The position numbers and the translations under genes are program-made. From Hemicordylus capensis (lineage: Eukaryota; Chordata; Lepidosauria; Squamata; Cordylidae): DNA of 64,000 nucleotides. Location: positions 146,006,857 through 146,070,856 of the forward strand of contig NC_069657.1 of NCBI RefSeq assembly GCF_027244095.1, written 5' to 3'. Below are positions 23,388 through 59,700 of this stretch, piece by piece; positions within the stretch are counted from its first letter, which is position 1, and every line of letters starts with the position of its first letter. Under the pieces are notes generated by a model, which was not told the origin of the DNA, did no database searches, and worked only from the letters and a program-made list of their open reading frames with translations.

Positions 23388-24146
23388 TTTATTTGGAATG
23401 AAAATATAGATCTTGACCCTGAACAGCTTGTTTCTTCCCCCCACCCCACCCCCACCCCCACACTTTTTTTAGTCAGTCAGAACCTGCTTTCCCTTGAGGG
23501 CTGGAGAGAAGAATAGTCCCAGAGAGAAGGGGCTTCAGACAGTGACTAGATGGCAGGTAGCTTTCACAGTCTGGCCCCATTGGTCACCTCCATGGTCTCT
23601 TTGTAAAAATAAATTCAGGCAATCCTCAACAGGATCTCAGTGGTCCTAGCAGGGAGGAGGAGAAGGAGACATGGCCACCCCCCCAGTGGTGAGTAACTGG
23701 AGGCACTAGCTCCTACTAACCACATCCACCTGCCATAAAGGATTGGAAAGGGCATCCCAGCCTTGTCCCCAGTGGAGGGCGTGGGCACATAAGACTGCGC
23801 AGTTAATTACTCCCGATCCCCATACAGGGACAGGCAGGCTAATTCCTGCCATGGAAATGGGAGCAGTGGCGGGGGGACCCAGACCAGAGTAAGGCAAAGG
23901 GGCAGATGTGGGGAGACCAGCACATTGCCCCTTGAATAATATGGGGTGGGGAGAGCAACAGAAGTGGGGGGAGGTTTGGTCAGACACAAAACCCAAGAGA
24001 CATCCCCAGTAGCAGCAAGAAAGGGCAAGTCCCTGTCTCACACCACAGGGCAGGATGAGGCAGTGTCAGGGATTAGTGGCAGCTCAAAAAGGTGAAGCAT
24101 TCAAGAAGATCCACGTTGGTGAGGTCTCCTCAGCAGGGCAGAGGCC
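23388..24146 (-). other. CORO1B: CORO1B 3' UTR with polyadenylation signal
   Basis: From the stop codon the minus strand runs 750 bases of non-coding DNA to an AATAAA hexamer (TTTATT on the plus strand at 23388-23393). This predicts a 3' UTR of roughly 0.77 kb. Confidence 0.6.
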
Positions 24147-46975
<22,829 letters not shown>

Positions 46976-47720
46976 GGGTCGATGTTCCCTTCCCCCTCCC
47001 GGCATCACAGAGGAAAAGGCGCAGCAGCAACAGGGCGGGACGCTCGTCCAGTCGAGCGGGGTGGGGCCGGAGGTCTTCGGAGGCAGACTCCTCCAACCTG
47101 CCTCCCCGCTGTTCCTGATCAGGCTACTGCAGCTCAGGGCCCAGCTCTCCTTGCCACCCCCATCCCGATTTGGGCTCAGTCGCCCACCTCCACTCACCGG
47201 CTTGGGAGGAAAGGGGAGAGCGCAGCAGCCTCTCCCTTGCGCGCTGCCCAGGGTGGTGCAAGCGGCAGGAGGGAGGGAGGGAGGAGGACCCGGGCTGGGC
47301 TGGCGGCGGCTACAGGAAGTGACAGAGCCAGGCGGAGGAGGCCTCCCTCCTTCTCTTCCCCTCCCCGCCGCGCCGCCTTACCTGCCTTGGGGGATCGATG
47401 GGCTGGGAAAGGGAAGCAAGAAGGACCGCCCCGCCTGGGGTCAGGAGCCGGCCACGGGAAGCGACGCACGCGGGCACACCAGCAGCCTGTCTGGACAAGT
47501 ACAAGAAGCGGGCCGGGCCGGGAGGAAATGCTGCTGCTGCTGTTCCTGCAGCCCCCGCCGCCAGCCTGGGGAGGAGTCAGCAGCTCGGCATCGCGCTCAG
47601 TTAGAAGGGGCAAGAAGAGATGCCCCGGCCAAGAGTCAGTCCAGACCCTGGTTGTCAACGGTAGGACATCCCTGATAGTGGGAAGTCGCAATAAACCAGA
47701 GTGCCTCTAAGCATGCGCCG
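46976..47720 (-). promoter_or_regulatory. CORO1B: CORO1B CpG island, noncoding exon 1 and promoter
   Basis: A dense GC/CpG block. On the minus strand a consensus donor CAG|GTAAGG places the end of a 5' noncoding exon at 47382, feeding the acceptor at 44983-44981 two bases before the ATG. The transcription start is probably between about 47500 and 47700. No TATA box was seen. The 273- and 242-codon open frames on the other strand are GC-driven and not believed. Confidence 0.65.
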
Positions 47721-48965
47721 AGTACATTTCCCTCACTCAAGCTACGTAGGTAATAGCCAGGCCATTAAGCAGAGGCGGGAAGTTTCAGGGCAAGAGGAAG
47801 CTTGAGCCCCGCCCCTCGGATCTCTTTTCTAGTAGTCATAGGTGGGGAGCGAGAAATAAGCAGCTGCCCCCCTTATGATAAGATGACGCAGGAAGAAAAG
47901 CGAGGTATGTGTGGATCTGAGTTTCCAGTGCTATCCTCCTACAAGAGAGACAAGCAGCCCTGCAGTCGGGCATGGGCCAGGGCGGACCTGGTCCTTCCCA
48001 AATTTTCATTCGCCCTCAACTCTCCCAAAGGTTTTTCTGCCACCCCGCCCCCACCCCCGATGTGTTCCAGGGCTCAAAATATATTTATCTCGCGCACCCT
48101 GGTTAGCTGAAGAAAGTTCTGGCCTAATACAGCCGGCTGCAATTTGAATTTTTCCTCCAATCTATTACCAAAGGCACGATGTTGTTAATGTTTGTCTTCC
48201 CTGGAGATGAAGATGATTGATCTCCATTCTTATTGTAGAGCAACTGAGGTGAGAGATAAACTGTGAATTGTGAAAAGAAAGGGTATTCCAGGAAACATTG
48301 GTGGGAGGAAATGTAGTCAGGCTAAGCTCCAGCTGATGCTGTTGCCGCTCCCATCTCTGGGCCTGGCGGCCCTGGCCTGTCTGCCATGCCCAGCTTGTAA
48401 GAGCCCAAAGCAGGGGCTCATGTGTGCAGGGGCCCATGTGTGCCCCTCTCCCCGGCAGTCCCTTGGAGTGAGGGAGATAATGAAGAAAATAGGGAGGGGT
48501 GGAACTGGGGGGGGCCCTCAGAAGCTGTGGGGCCCCGGGGTCTTTGAACCCATCTACTCAATTATAGCTGCAGCCCTGGCCCAAAGGTATCTCTTACAGT
48601 GGCTAAAGGCCAACCAAGAGCATGTCCTTTGCCCCGATCTACTTAGGAGAAGTATCACTGAGCAGGTGCACAGAAGTTTTATGTTCTGTTCTTGGATCTG
48701 TTCTGAGCGCACAGGTGTGGGCTAACCTAGACTGTACTGGAACCAGCCAGACAATGGTTTTAGCCCAAACAGGTATGTTCGGAGTTGATTTTTCTTTATA
48801 GAGCTCCATCAGTGTACATAGGGCTTTGTGGAGCAACATATGCAAAGGGGAAGAAAAAGGTCCTTGCCCCGAGGGGCATTTCAGCAATGGAGAAGGAGAG
48901 GAAAAAACATAATAAGGGATGAATTTCTAGTGGCATACATTTGAGGAGCATAGAAGAAGGTAGCA

Positions 48966-48966
48966 C

Positions 48967-49000
<34 letters not shown>

Positions 49001-49022
49001 CACATATATACACACATATACT
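48966..49022. repeat. (CA)n microsatellite with CATA/TATA interruptions
   Basis: CACACACACACACACACA runs followed by CATACATACACACATATA, an imperfect compound dinucleotide repeat. Confidence 0.9.
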
Positions 49023-49254
49023 GCCTCCGTGGAGTGGGTTGGCTTACCAGCACCACATTTATTTGCACCCTTCTTCTCCTCCGTCATTCAGAATAACTAC
49101 CATTCCCTATTTCAATACAGTGACCAATATGGATAGATTCCACAGTTCACAATGTTATGAAAGGATGACGGAGAGCCTTGTTGGATGAGTGAATACACCA
49201 GTGGCAACCACAGAATGTAACCACTTGAGAACTTGGATATTCGTTAACATCCTG

Positions 49255-49435
49255 CTAGTGGTGTGCACGGAACCACGCGGCGTGGTCCGGCACTGAGGGG
49301 GGGTCTACCTTCAAGGGCGGGGGGGGTAGAATTTACCCCTCCTGCCGCTCTTCCCCCTCCAGCGCTGCATTTTAGATCAAAGTTTTGGGGGCGGCAGTGT
49401 TCCTCCCTTCCCCCGTCGTTGCCCGGAAGTCACAG
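49255..49435. repeat. hAT-like fragment
   Basis: Begins CTAGTGGTGTGCACGGAACC, a start common in squamate hAT MITEs, and continues GC-rich. The opposite terminus was not located, so this is a tentative call. Confidence 0.3.
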
Positions 49436-50734
49436 TAATATGAGCACGCATCAGAGCAGCAAGAACACCAATACATCAGAGCAGCCCAGCAACATTTCCT
49501 CTCATAAACAGAGGAAGAAGTTTGGTGATATCTGGGGTGGTAGGATAACAGTTTGGTGGCGTCTGGGGAGCGGGGTCTGCGTGGTGCCCTGCTGTCCCAT
49601 GAGATATCCTTTTCAGTGACTTAGTGATGTGGTAGGTCTTCCAGTTGCTTTCATGTACTGGTGCACTTGCACAAGAACACCATTGGAGGCGGGGATTAAA
49701 TCCCCAGGAGTTTTTTCACACATGGCTCTATGCGTCGGGGTAGCTGAAGGGCGAATCTGCTTTGCAGCAGATTCCAGGCATTTTAATTTGAACCATCCGC
49801 ATAGCCATCAGCACCTCCATCAACACCTTTGGAGAAAGCAGAAGCCAGAATTCACAGCCTCCCTTCGGAGAAAAACAAAGCCCTGTCTCTCCTGGTCCCT
49901 GATAGCTCACAGGGAGGTTGGGTTAAATCTAGTGAATATATGGACTGGCACATTCCTATCAGGAGTGGATGGGGGGGGGGGCTGTCTGTAAAACCTTCAG
50001 GCGACAATAAGAATGGAAAGTGCCTCAATTCCAGAGGAACTTCCCACCCCCAGAGTAAGACCGTAAAACTTGATTTGGAGTTAGTGCTTTATTAAAGTAG
50101 CTGGAGCTTCCCATTGATCTAGCGTGCAGTTATTGTTGCGCAAAAACACTGAGGAAATTTTTTTCCCTAAAAAAGACAGAAAATTATTGGGGGAGACTTG
50201 CAGGCACCATGCATGTGCTCGCACACATACTCTCCCATTCTCTTCACTACCTGGGCATAGGTGAATGCGCCAATCGGAAGCAGGAGGCGGGGCCTTCTCT
50301 ACAACCCCATTTGGCCAGAAATGGGTGGAATAGATCAGGAAGGAGCTGGCTGTGTGAACAAATCAATGTTTGAAAACACTTAATGAAACCTAATCAACCG
50401 TAATAAAAATCAACAATGTGAATGGCTCCATTTACTCTGATTTATGCTTATTTACATCTGTACATGCTTTATATACTCTCGTCCTAATCTACACCACTTC
50501 CTCCCACGGTAAAGTCTCCAGTCTGGAAAACCTCCTTGTGTCATAGAGAACAGTTAAATTGCAGCGATAACAAAACAAAGGTCTTGGAATCTACCCTAAG
50601 CACCATGAATCAATGCCTGATGGCCAAGAGATCTGGTGGGGGAGGTTGTTTCTTTGGAAGCTGTTGGCAACTAAGTTTAAAACAAAGATGAAAGCTTCAC
50701 AGGTTTTCACAAGAAGTCTTGGAGGCTGTTCTCA

Positions 50735-50990
50735 TGTGCAGCTTAACCCAGTCTAAGGAAGTCCAGCCTGGGTTAGGCTGCATGTGAGAACCGCCGGAAC
50801 TGGGCCCAGTCCTGGTGGAGCAGCGCTGCCTAGGCCAGCTTTTTAGCCCAGCTTCTAGTCAGGGTTAAGGGAGCGAGTGCTCCCTTAACCCAGGCTTCAT
50901 GGTCATGGGTCTTCTCAGGCTGCATACAGGCTGCGGAGATACAGAGTCGGGCGCCTAGAGCACCTGTCCCCTGCGGGAATCCTCCCAATG
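50735..50990. repeat. Palindromic DNA element, probably MITE
   Basis: Several nested inverted repeats are visible: GTTAAGGGAGCGAGTGC and GCTCCCTTAACCC near 50863-50892, and TTCTCATGTGCAGCTTAACC opposite GGTTAGGCTGCATGTGAGAA at 50731-50795. The arrangement suggests a foldback or hAT-type MITE. No flanking duplication was found. Confidence 0.45.
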
Positions 50991-51469
50991 CACGGGGCAT
51001 GATGCTTTGTGCAATGGCCGGAGCTCCATGCTGCCTGGTGCAGTGCTGCTTATCTGGGAGCGCAGTCTGTACTCCCAGCACTGTTTGGGGGATCATCTGG
51101 GGGGGAAGGGAAGGTTTCGCAGCCCACCCCACCCCCAACAGTTGGGTAAGTGCCAACTTGGTCTTTGCAAGAATTAAGGAGAGGTGAAATTTGGTCTCCA
51201 CAGTGTTGAGCGTGTATGCTGGGAGGGCTTTTTGCAATATATGGGGCTGTTATTTGGGATTAGGTGAGACAGAGTGATTGCAAATAATTCAAAACCAATT
51301 TTTAAAAGTCCTCTTAGCTGTTCCTTCTGGAATCCTTGCTAAATAGAGCTAAAGTGGGATTTATGGCATTCTTTATTATAATTGCCCCCCCCCTCACAGT
51401 TGGATGCTCCAATGTAATGCTAAAATGAAGAGATTTACTTTTGACTTTTAAAATATGAGTAGATAGATA

Positions 51470-51726
51470 ACCCTAATGGTGCAGCACTGAAATGACTTGA
51501 CTAGCAAGCCAGACGTTGCCAGTTCAAATCTCCACTGTTTTGTTTCCCAGACTATGGGAAACACCTATATTGGGCAGCAGCAATACAGGAAGCTGCTGAA
51601 AGGCATCATCTCATACTGCGTGGGAGATGGCAATGGTAAACTCCTCCTGTATTCTACCAAAGACAACCACAAGGCTCCGTGGTCGCCAGGAGTCGATACT
51701 GACTCGACGGCACACTACCTTTAGAT
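51470..51726 (+). repeat. Sauria-type SINE (tRNA head, Bov-B-like tail)
   Basis: The head has a degraded tRNA promoter with a B-box-like AGTTCAAATCTCC. The body includes GCTGCTGAAAGGCATCATCT and GGGAGATGGCAATGGTAAAC. The tail is GTCGCCAGGAGTCGATACTG then ACTCGACGGCACAC, related to the Bov-B LINE 3' end. This family is known from squamates and is the strongest taxonomic hint in the window. Confidence 0.8.
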
Positions 51727-53634
51727 AAGAAAATAGAATAAAACAGACAGCTTCATGCTGTGAAGCATATGCCACAATTAAAGACTTCACTGTCCTTAAC
51801 AAATCATATTTTTGTTACATTAAAGGAATCTGCAGGGGAATTATTTTCATGATTTGACATTTCTTCTTTACGCAAGGCCTTCCTACCATAATGATTTTGA
51901 ACAATGATCTCCCCGTTTGTTGAGGAGGGGCAATACCATAACATTCCAATAGCTCTACTATTATGCATTTGTGGAATTTGGTCAATCAAAAATGTATGTC
52001 ATTATGTTTTATATTGTGTCACATATGCTGTTCCTAGAAAGAAATGTATTGAGAATTTGCTAATGAGGATGCAAAAATGTCGATGACTTATTTAAAACAG
52101 TGTGTCTCCTATCAAATTAGGACAAATATATTAGAGTTGCAAAATTTGCTGTGGCTGTTCAGAAATGTAGGAGTTTGTTGAAACGAATGTAGTGCTTTGT
52201 TAAAGATAGTCCTACAGAATGGTTTTATAAACTATGTTGCCTCATTGAAAGTCTTTTCACTTCCTTTGAGTTTAGCTGCTTTAATTCTTGACCTTGTCAG
52301 TTTTATAGTAATACAACTTAACAAAGCTTGGCTTGCATAAATCACAGACTTGCATAGTCTTATGCCAAATTACTGAGCTAATTAAAAACAATACCTTCTC
52401 CATTTTGTTATCATGGATGTTGGTTCTCTTGGTAAGTCCAGGTGTTCTACAGTGTGTGTGCTGTGCCCCCTGTGACTTAGAGTCACTGGTGATTCCAGTG
52501 CTGTTTGGAGTAATCCTATATATGAAAATGGTCATATAATACTGTATTCTTGTTTTTCTTTGACTCATGAGAATAGCCTGGCCTCCATGCCTTCTGGGAA
52601 TTGGATTGTCTGACTGCAATTTTAAACATGTTCATTAGGGAGTAAGTTCTGTGGAGCTTAACTCAGCTTACTTCGGAGTAAATAAGTAGGATCAGGTTAT
52701 ATCATGTAGTGTCCACAGTTGAAAAATCAGCCACTGTGTGGAGCCAGAGACATACCAATGTGGAAAAGGATCAAGGCTGGGTGTGGGCGACATGTATCTA
52801 TGTGCAATATGTTTCAAATGTTGTGCAGCACAGTTCAGTTTCCTTGGAATCTAAACTGTGCTTTAAAAGTTGATAAAATCTGAGGCTTCGTGGCTGAGAT
52901 GACATTTCAAATGTGTTGGGAATGTTCTACAAGACCAGATGGCCAAATAAAAACAGCACCACCCAAACAAATCAGCCTCAATTATATTGGTTTTTCTACT
53001 GTGGCAATAGCGAAGGAGGATAGTGGGCCTCATTTGGTCTGATCCTGTCCTGGGTAGCTCATACCTATTCCAAAATGCACGTATCAAGACTATCAGCCTT
53101 TCATTTTAAGTGTTCTTATAATCTTGCACGAAAACCAAGAAAAGCTTCATTTTTTCTTGAATAAGAAGAAATGTATGGTAAGGATTGAGCAAAGAAGCAT
53201 TTAGGTTCATCAAAGGGGGAAAGTTTTTTTTAAAGAAAAAGGCATTGTATGACCTCAACCAAAGGATGAGGGAGGCATTTGAAAGGAACTGGAAATAAGA
53301 AAACTCATTTCAGAAAAAGACATGAAACTTCTGGGAATGATAAGGAATTGCTTTATACAGGCAGCCCCATGACGCAGCATTGCTACACCTGACAGGCAGC
53401 ATGTCTTGGATCTTCTTCTTCCTTGTCCGAGGCAATGGTGCCTGTTCCACTTCTTGAGAATCCTTCACTAAAGACCTTTGGCTCACACCTGAGGCAATGT
53501 GCCTGTAAAACACATGCCCGGCCACATGGTTACAGCCCCACCCCTGTGGGAGAGCTTTGAGATGGCTCTGTGGCCCAGGAGCCATGGGTTAGATCAGCTC
53601 TAAGGGGCTGAAGACAGTACCAGTATCTCCACAA

Positions 53635-53697
53635 TAATCCCCACTAATTGACTTCCCCCCCTCCCCGGCTACTCCTCCCTGGAGGTGGAGTATAAGA
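53635..53697 (+). promoter_or_regulatory. CABP4: CABP4 core promoter: TATA box with CRX-like sites
   Basis: A TATAAGA box (53691-53697) lies 76 bases before the ATG. Upstream are TAATCC (53635-53640), the consensus of the photoreceptor homeodomain factors CRX/OTX, and TAATTG (53645-53650), a general homeodomain core. Photoreceptor genes often pair these elements at this distance. Functional use is an inference. Confidence 0.55.
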
Positions 53698-53772
53698 GGA
53701 TTTCTTGGCTTCTTAAGCCCCCACATTCTGAGTCTTCAGTCGGTGCCCATCTCAGAGACACGCACCTGTCCC

Positions 53773-56700
53773 ATGCCACGCAAGCAGTCTGGGGAGGTGG
53801 AGGGCCCAGCCAAGGGCAAAGCAGAGGAAGGGGAGCAGGCCCCCAAAGAAGAAAGCGAGCCCAAGGGCAATAAAAGCCCTGGCTCTGAATCACGGCGTAG
53901 CTCCCAGTCTGGCCACGGGCGCAAGCACAGCAAGAAGCATCAAGCTGACCCTTATGCAGCTGCCATTAAAGCCTACTCGCCTTTTCTCAACACTGTATTT
54001 GGAAAGGTGAGTCCATGTCTGTAGATGGTGGTCAGTAAGTAGCGGGACTGAATGGCAAAATATAGATAACCAGAATGGGAGCCAGGAAGGGTGTGTGTGT
54101 AAGTGAGGCAGCTATGAAAGAGGACCAAGAAAGGACAATGGTGAAAGTGGGCAGAGATTAATAGGAACCAGGTACAAGCAAAACATTTTGCAGAATTCTA
54201 GAGGGGGAAATTGATTTACTGTTTTTACTCGGCTGAGGCTGTGTACAAATGTAACATTAAAACAGGAACCACAGCTAGTTTTCCTCCTAGGGGGTGAATT
54301 TGGTTTCCTTCCACTTTCACAGTTTAAATTGCTGGTATACAGATCAATGATTCAAAATCCTTATTCAGTTGTTACATTTGCCCCTACTCCTGTGGACTGT
54401 CCTCTTTTTTTTTTTTAAACCACTTTCTGTAATGTACATCTACTTATTTAGAAGCTAATTCATTATCTTAATTACATTTTTAAGAAGCACAATTTTAAAA
54501 TAGTTGCAAAACTGCCCCAGGGATGACGGGGAGGTAGATTTGTGACATTACAGATGACAGCCAATTGACACTATGCAAAGTTTACTAACGCAAATTTGCA
54601 GAACCAGTTTTCCTTTAACTTGATCCTGGAAAGAACTGAACAAAGAATTGAACAAAACCCTGTTAAGTATGTCTCCACCTGTATGCAGAGAGTCAACAAA
54701 GCATTAATGAGAGGTTATCGGGATTTTTAAGCTTGTAATCTTTACTGAGAAAGAGATAAATCACTGGGGGCAAGGTTTGGATAGATGTCTGAGATCAATA
54801 GGGATGGAGATCATCCAACTGTGATCTGACCAAGGTTGAATAACTTGATCAGATCAGGGTTGAATAACTTCAAAGGAGTTGCCATGATTTGAACATTGGT
54901 AGTTTGATAACCTGGCTTTTCGTTCCCCAACAATGTGTTGCTGAAACTGTTGCTTGGACTTCACATTTTTCCAAAGCAGTATACTGCTGGGAACTAACAG
55001 GCGTTCCTGGCAGTTAAAGCACCAGCAGTGCATTTTTTAAAATGCAAGATGCTGTTCTTTGGGGTGATACTGTACAAATCGCCTTCATTTCTGTGGCACC
55101 TGGCAGATAGGTCCCTTTCCCTAATCTCCCATTGTAAGGGGGGTGGGGGAGATCGAAGCTCTCCAAGACACCAGAGGAAAAGTAAAGTGTGCTGTCGAGT
55201 CGGTATCGACTCCTGGCAACCACAGAGCCCTGTGGTTGTCTTTGGTAGAATACATACAGGAGGGGTTTACAATTGCCATCTCCCGCGCAGTATGATGTGA
55301 TGCCTTTCAGCATCTTTCCTATATCGCTGCTGCCCAATTCCTATAGGTGTTCATGCCAGTGGGGATTTGAACCAACAACCTCTGGCTTGCTAATCAAGTC
55401 ATTTCCCCGTTTTGCCATTAGGTGGCAAAGGAACTGAAAAAATGGAGCTAGGGTACATCTCACTTGAGGGAGAGGAAAGAATCTGGACTAATTTACATTT
55501 TAATTCTTTGCATGCATTATCAGCCTGTCAGTTCACTAGACACCCCACCACCACCAGGTCCTATGTCTTATTTCCCCTCTTCCCAGGGTCAGCCTTAAGG
55601 GTGTGCAAGTCGAGCAATCTCCCAAGGAGTTTACCTCAAAGGGATGCCAGGCTGCGTTGGGTGGTTCACTGTTGCATGTACTGTCTGCAGTACAAGGTAG
55701 AGAGAAGGCTAGGTTGGGGGGGGAAATACAAAAGGAAAGCCCTGAGAGAAGAAAGAAGACTGAAAAAGAAGCTGCAGAAGGCCTGAGAGGCTTCAGTGGG
55801 ATCCTAGAATTGCAGCAGGAAAGTACTGGCAGCAAAGCAGCAAACTCCAGAGCCCTTTTTCAGGGCATTGATAGGAAAGCCTGGGCCTCTTCGATTACTA
55901 GGTTTTGCAGTCCTAAAAACCAAACAACTTGGCAACATTGATTAACTGGGGGGGGGGAGGCGAAAATACTCCTAGCCCAGGGTTATATTTATCCTAGGGC
56001 CTATTCTTTTGAACTGCCATGATCTGTATAGCTCTGTGTACCTTTTGGCACAATCCTCGAGTCCTTTTGTAAGGAAGCTTAAGAGCATATAACTTCAACA
56101 AACACCTATTCTTACCCTGCCTCCGTTTCCCTCCCTTTCCTTTATCGCCTCCCTTGTGTCGCTATCTAGATCTAGATCAGTGTTTTTACTAACCAATTTT
56201 TTTAAATCCTGAGGCACACTTAAAATAAAAAAAAAATTGAGAGATACTGCCCTCAACACCAACGCATGTTTGGGGTTTTTTGTGATGACAAAGCTGCCAT
56301 GAGTTTTGTTTGTTTTTGCTTCCCCTTCCAGTCTTGCATCCCTCCTGGACATGACTCTTGTGTTCTTCCCAGTGTATTATGGGACACGCTAGCTGCAGGA
56401 ATGGGGATTTTAAACTCCTCACTTTTGCAGCTGACTCAGAGCAAGTCAGCACAGTATACCAGGCAGTGTCCCATAGCACACTGGTTGGGAAATACTGATG
56501 AAGATTGTAAACCCCTCAGGGCTGGGGCCTGGCCTCTCTTTGTAAAGCACCCTGGATATATGTCACTATAGAAATAACAATTATTAGTAGCTCCAGTATG
56601 TCTGCTTTCCAACACTATAAATGGAGCTGGCAAAAGACAACTCTGACCATATTTCCTCTTCAGGGCACCACTGACTAGACTGCTCAGAAACTGACGAGTG

Positions 56701-59700
56701 GGTGTGGTGGGGAGAAATAAGCCGCAAAGGGATGGCACAATGCCTGTGGAGATTATTATAAGCATCCTCCAACATCCTGACACCTACATGATTAACTCAT
56801 ATAAATAGCCATCCAGGTCCAATGCCCTGCTGGGAGGTCAGGAAATCCCATTAGCCGGAGCAGTAGGTAGTGAGAAGAACAGAAGAAAAATGAAGCCTTC
56901 TCATTTGGCCTCAGAGGGGTTTCTTAAGGCTCTTCCCTGCTTGGGAATAGGTGCTGGGAGTCCTTGCCAAAGGGGCCATGGGGAGGAAGCTCCCCTACCT
57001 TCAGGTTTTGGTTAAAACCTCCTAGGAGTAGCCTGCTTCTATTCACATAGTACTTACCAGTAGGTAGTAGAGAAAGGACCTGCAGAGCTGTGCTTGACCT
57101 CCAGTCCCTTTAATCCAAGCTTGAGTAGGTTAATTTGGGAAGCAACTTCTCCCTGGGGTGGAAGTGGGGAGGGTTGTTCTGGGCACTCAGTTCATTATGC
57201 AATCTTCCTTCCATTAAGTCAGTTTCCTTCACAGAGAGGTGGGGGATTTATCAGAAGTCACGGTCAGGAAAACATTTCCCTAAGATCAAATATGCTACAA
57301 ATAGATACTAACCCATAAGGACTGGTTGGTTAAGAGGGTGGAGAGTGGGAACCCTCGACAATCGAACCCTCATCGATCGTATCTGCTAGGGTTCCCATTG
57401 TACACTGTGGTAAAATACAGCTTTTGTTAGCCTGTTTAGTTTGGATAGAATTGTTCGTTGCTTTTCTCAGTCTTTGTCTCTGTTATTAATTTTAAGTTGT
57501 TTGTAAGGCGCTCTGAAAAATACTGATGAATTATACTGTATACAGAAGAGGATCCCACCCCCCGGGAGGGGGTGGGGGGCGGCTGGTTGATTTGTTCTGA
57601 TTCTGTTGCTAGCTGAGGAATTGGTTGGCCCTGTAAAAGATGAGAGGGCAAGGACTTTTTCTCTAAACTTGGGGTACCAGAAGTGGATTAGGGTTTTCAT
57701 CTTGTGCTGGTGATGGGGATATGAAGTCAAAAATTATGAACACTGCAAACAGGAGGGCTTCCCCCCGCACCCCGTTTTGATTTTTTTTTAAAAACCTAAA
57801 ATACAAATATTTAAAATGTGGAAGATGTTAGATAGATACTTTATTTATGGCCAATGGCCAAAACAAAACAACACAAACAACATTATTCCAACATTCAACA
57901 TTAACTCAATCATTAACTTTAGCATCAATAATTGAACTACGAATTCTAATTTCTAATTTCTAATTTTATAATTTTTGTTTGAATTATTAACTGATTTTAA
58001 TGGTTTTAATGTAAACCGCCCTGAGCCTTTTGGAAGGGCGGTATAAAAGTTTTAATAATAAATACTAAATAATAAAATAATTGCGATGTAACAGAATTTT
58101 GCTACAACATGAGAGATGAAGAGTGCATTATCTTCAAGTAAAATTTTCACCAGCAAATCATCCGATTGATGTTGAAACCTACAAAGAAGCAGCAGAATCA
58201 AATGACATCTGATATTACTGTAGAATCTACAGCGTAATAAAATATGAGCAATTGATTCAGGTTCACCCGAACCTCAAGGGCACAAGCAAGCCTCCAGGGG
58301 TAGATGTTGAAATCTCCTCGTTAATATAGCTGAAGGAAAGGCATTAAAGAGTGCTCTTGAAAAAGCCCAGCGGAACTTTCTGACAGTTATGGTGGACAAA
58401 TATGAAGCCTGAAAAACTGAAATATTCTTGAAGTGGTATAATTTTTGTAGACAATACAAGCTGGTTTTACACAGTCATATTATTTCTTTTCTGGTATTGC
58501 TGAGAAGACAGGAGACAGGACTATATTTCAATACCTACAGATTAAATTCCTTTTACACAATAAAATTCTGAGCGTTGAGATTAATTATATTTGAACACAT
58601 CTTAAACGGGCCAGTCAGATGTGAACAGCTACTAACAAACCTAATACATCTTATTGGAGATGGGAGATGGAGAAAATGAAACAAAATATGTTTAATTATT
58701 TCAGTTTAATATAAAAAGATATTCAGTGAGGTACTTACTGATGGAAAAGGCTGCATATTTGTGAAACTGGATATCACCCTTCTGGTTATGTTAATCTCAT
58801 GCAGAACCTTTGCTAGATTACATAAAATATATAATTCCCTAAATATATATTACTATTGGATCACAAATTATACACATTTCTTTTATATCTGGAGGGACAG
58901 TAAATGCATGGTTTCACTTGGACACTTTAAATCTGCAATCCTAGGCCCCCTTATTTGGAAGTAAGCCACATTGAACTTAGCGAGGCTTCCTTCTGAATCG
59001 ACAGGCTGCATGAATTCAGTCAAAAAGAGCACCAAGATGTGGACAGCAATGTGAAAAGCAACTGGACAAATACATTGTACAGTTTCCAAGACAAATACAT
59101 TGGCTCATGAAGTACTGCCCATATGAATCAGTAACAAGACATCCAGTAAACTTAGCAGAGCATGTTCTATAGCCTGGATCTTGTCATTAATGAGGAAGGG
59201 GGAGGATTAGGCAAAACCAAAAACCAGATGGGAGTCATGTGGCCCAGAAACTGCTCATATCTTTGTGTGAGCTGTGAAACAGTTCTTGATATATGTGGGC
59301 ACAAAGCTTTTCTTACAAGAGGTAAAATCTCTTAACTCATTCCTTGTGCTATAGGGATAAAGTAGCTTAGAATTTGAAATAAATAAATAAATGTATCATA
59401 TCCCACCCCGCCCCCCATTTCTTCATCCATCCATCCATCTATGCTCTTAACACTGCTCTTGTAGTAGTTGGAGAGTAATATTGTAATAATGTAGTAAATG
59501 GAGAATAATATTTATGGTTCTTATGCCCTGGGTTCTAACCCCCTAATCCTTTTTGTCTCCAGGAAAGGGAGCTTTCCCCAGAAGAGCTGGATGGTGAGTT
59601 GGCCTTGTTTTACAACAATGGTGGTGAGGAATCTGGGTCACTGGCCCATGGGATGGAGTGTGGGACTGAAATGCAGTTTTTAATAATAGAAGCAATGAAA

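Larger units (their letters stand above)
47720..53600. other. Intergenic between CORO1B and CABP4
   Basis: No open frame with seven hydrophobic segments was seen, so a GPR152 orthologue, present here in human, was not detected. Contents that could be named are a (CA)n/(TA)n tract, hAT-like fragments and a Sauria-type SINE, listed separately. The remainder is unassigned. Confidence 0.5.

Noticed and set aside
53743-53772. Earlier CABP4 start at 53743
   Set aside because: That position is a GTG codon; the first in-frame ATG is at 53773.
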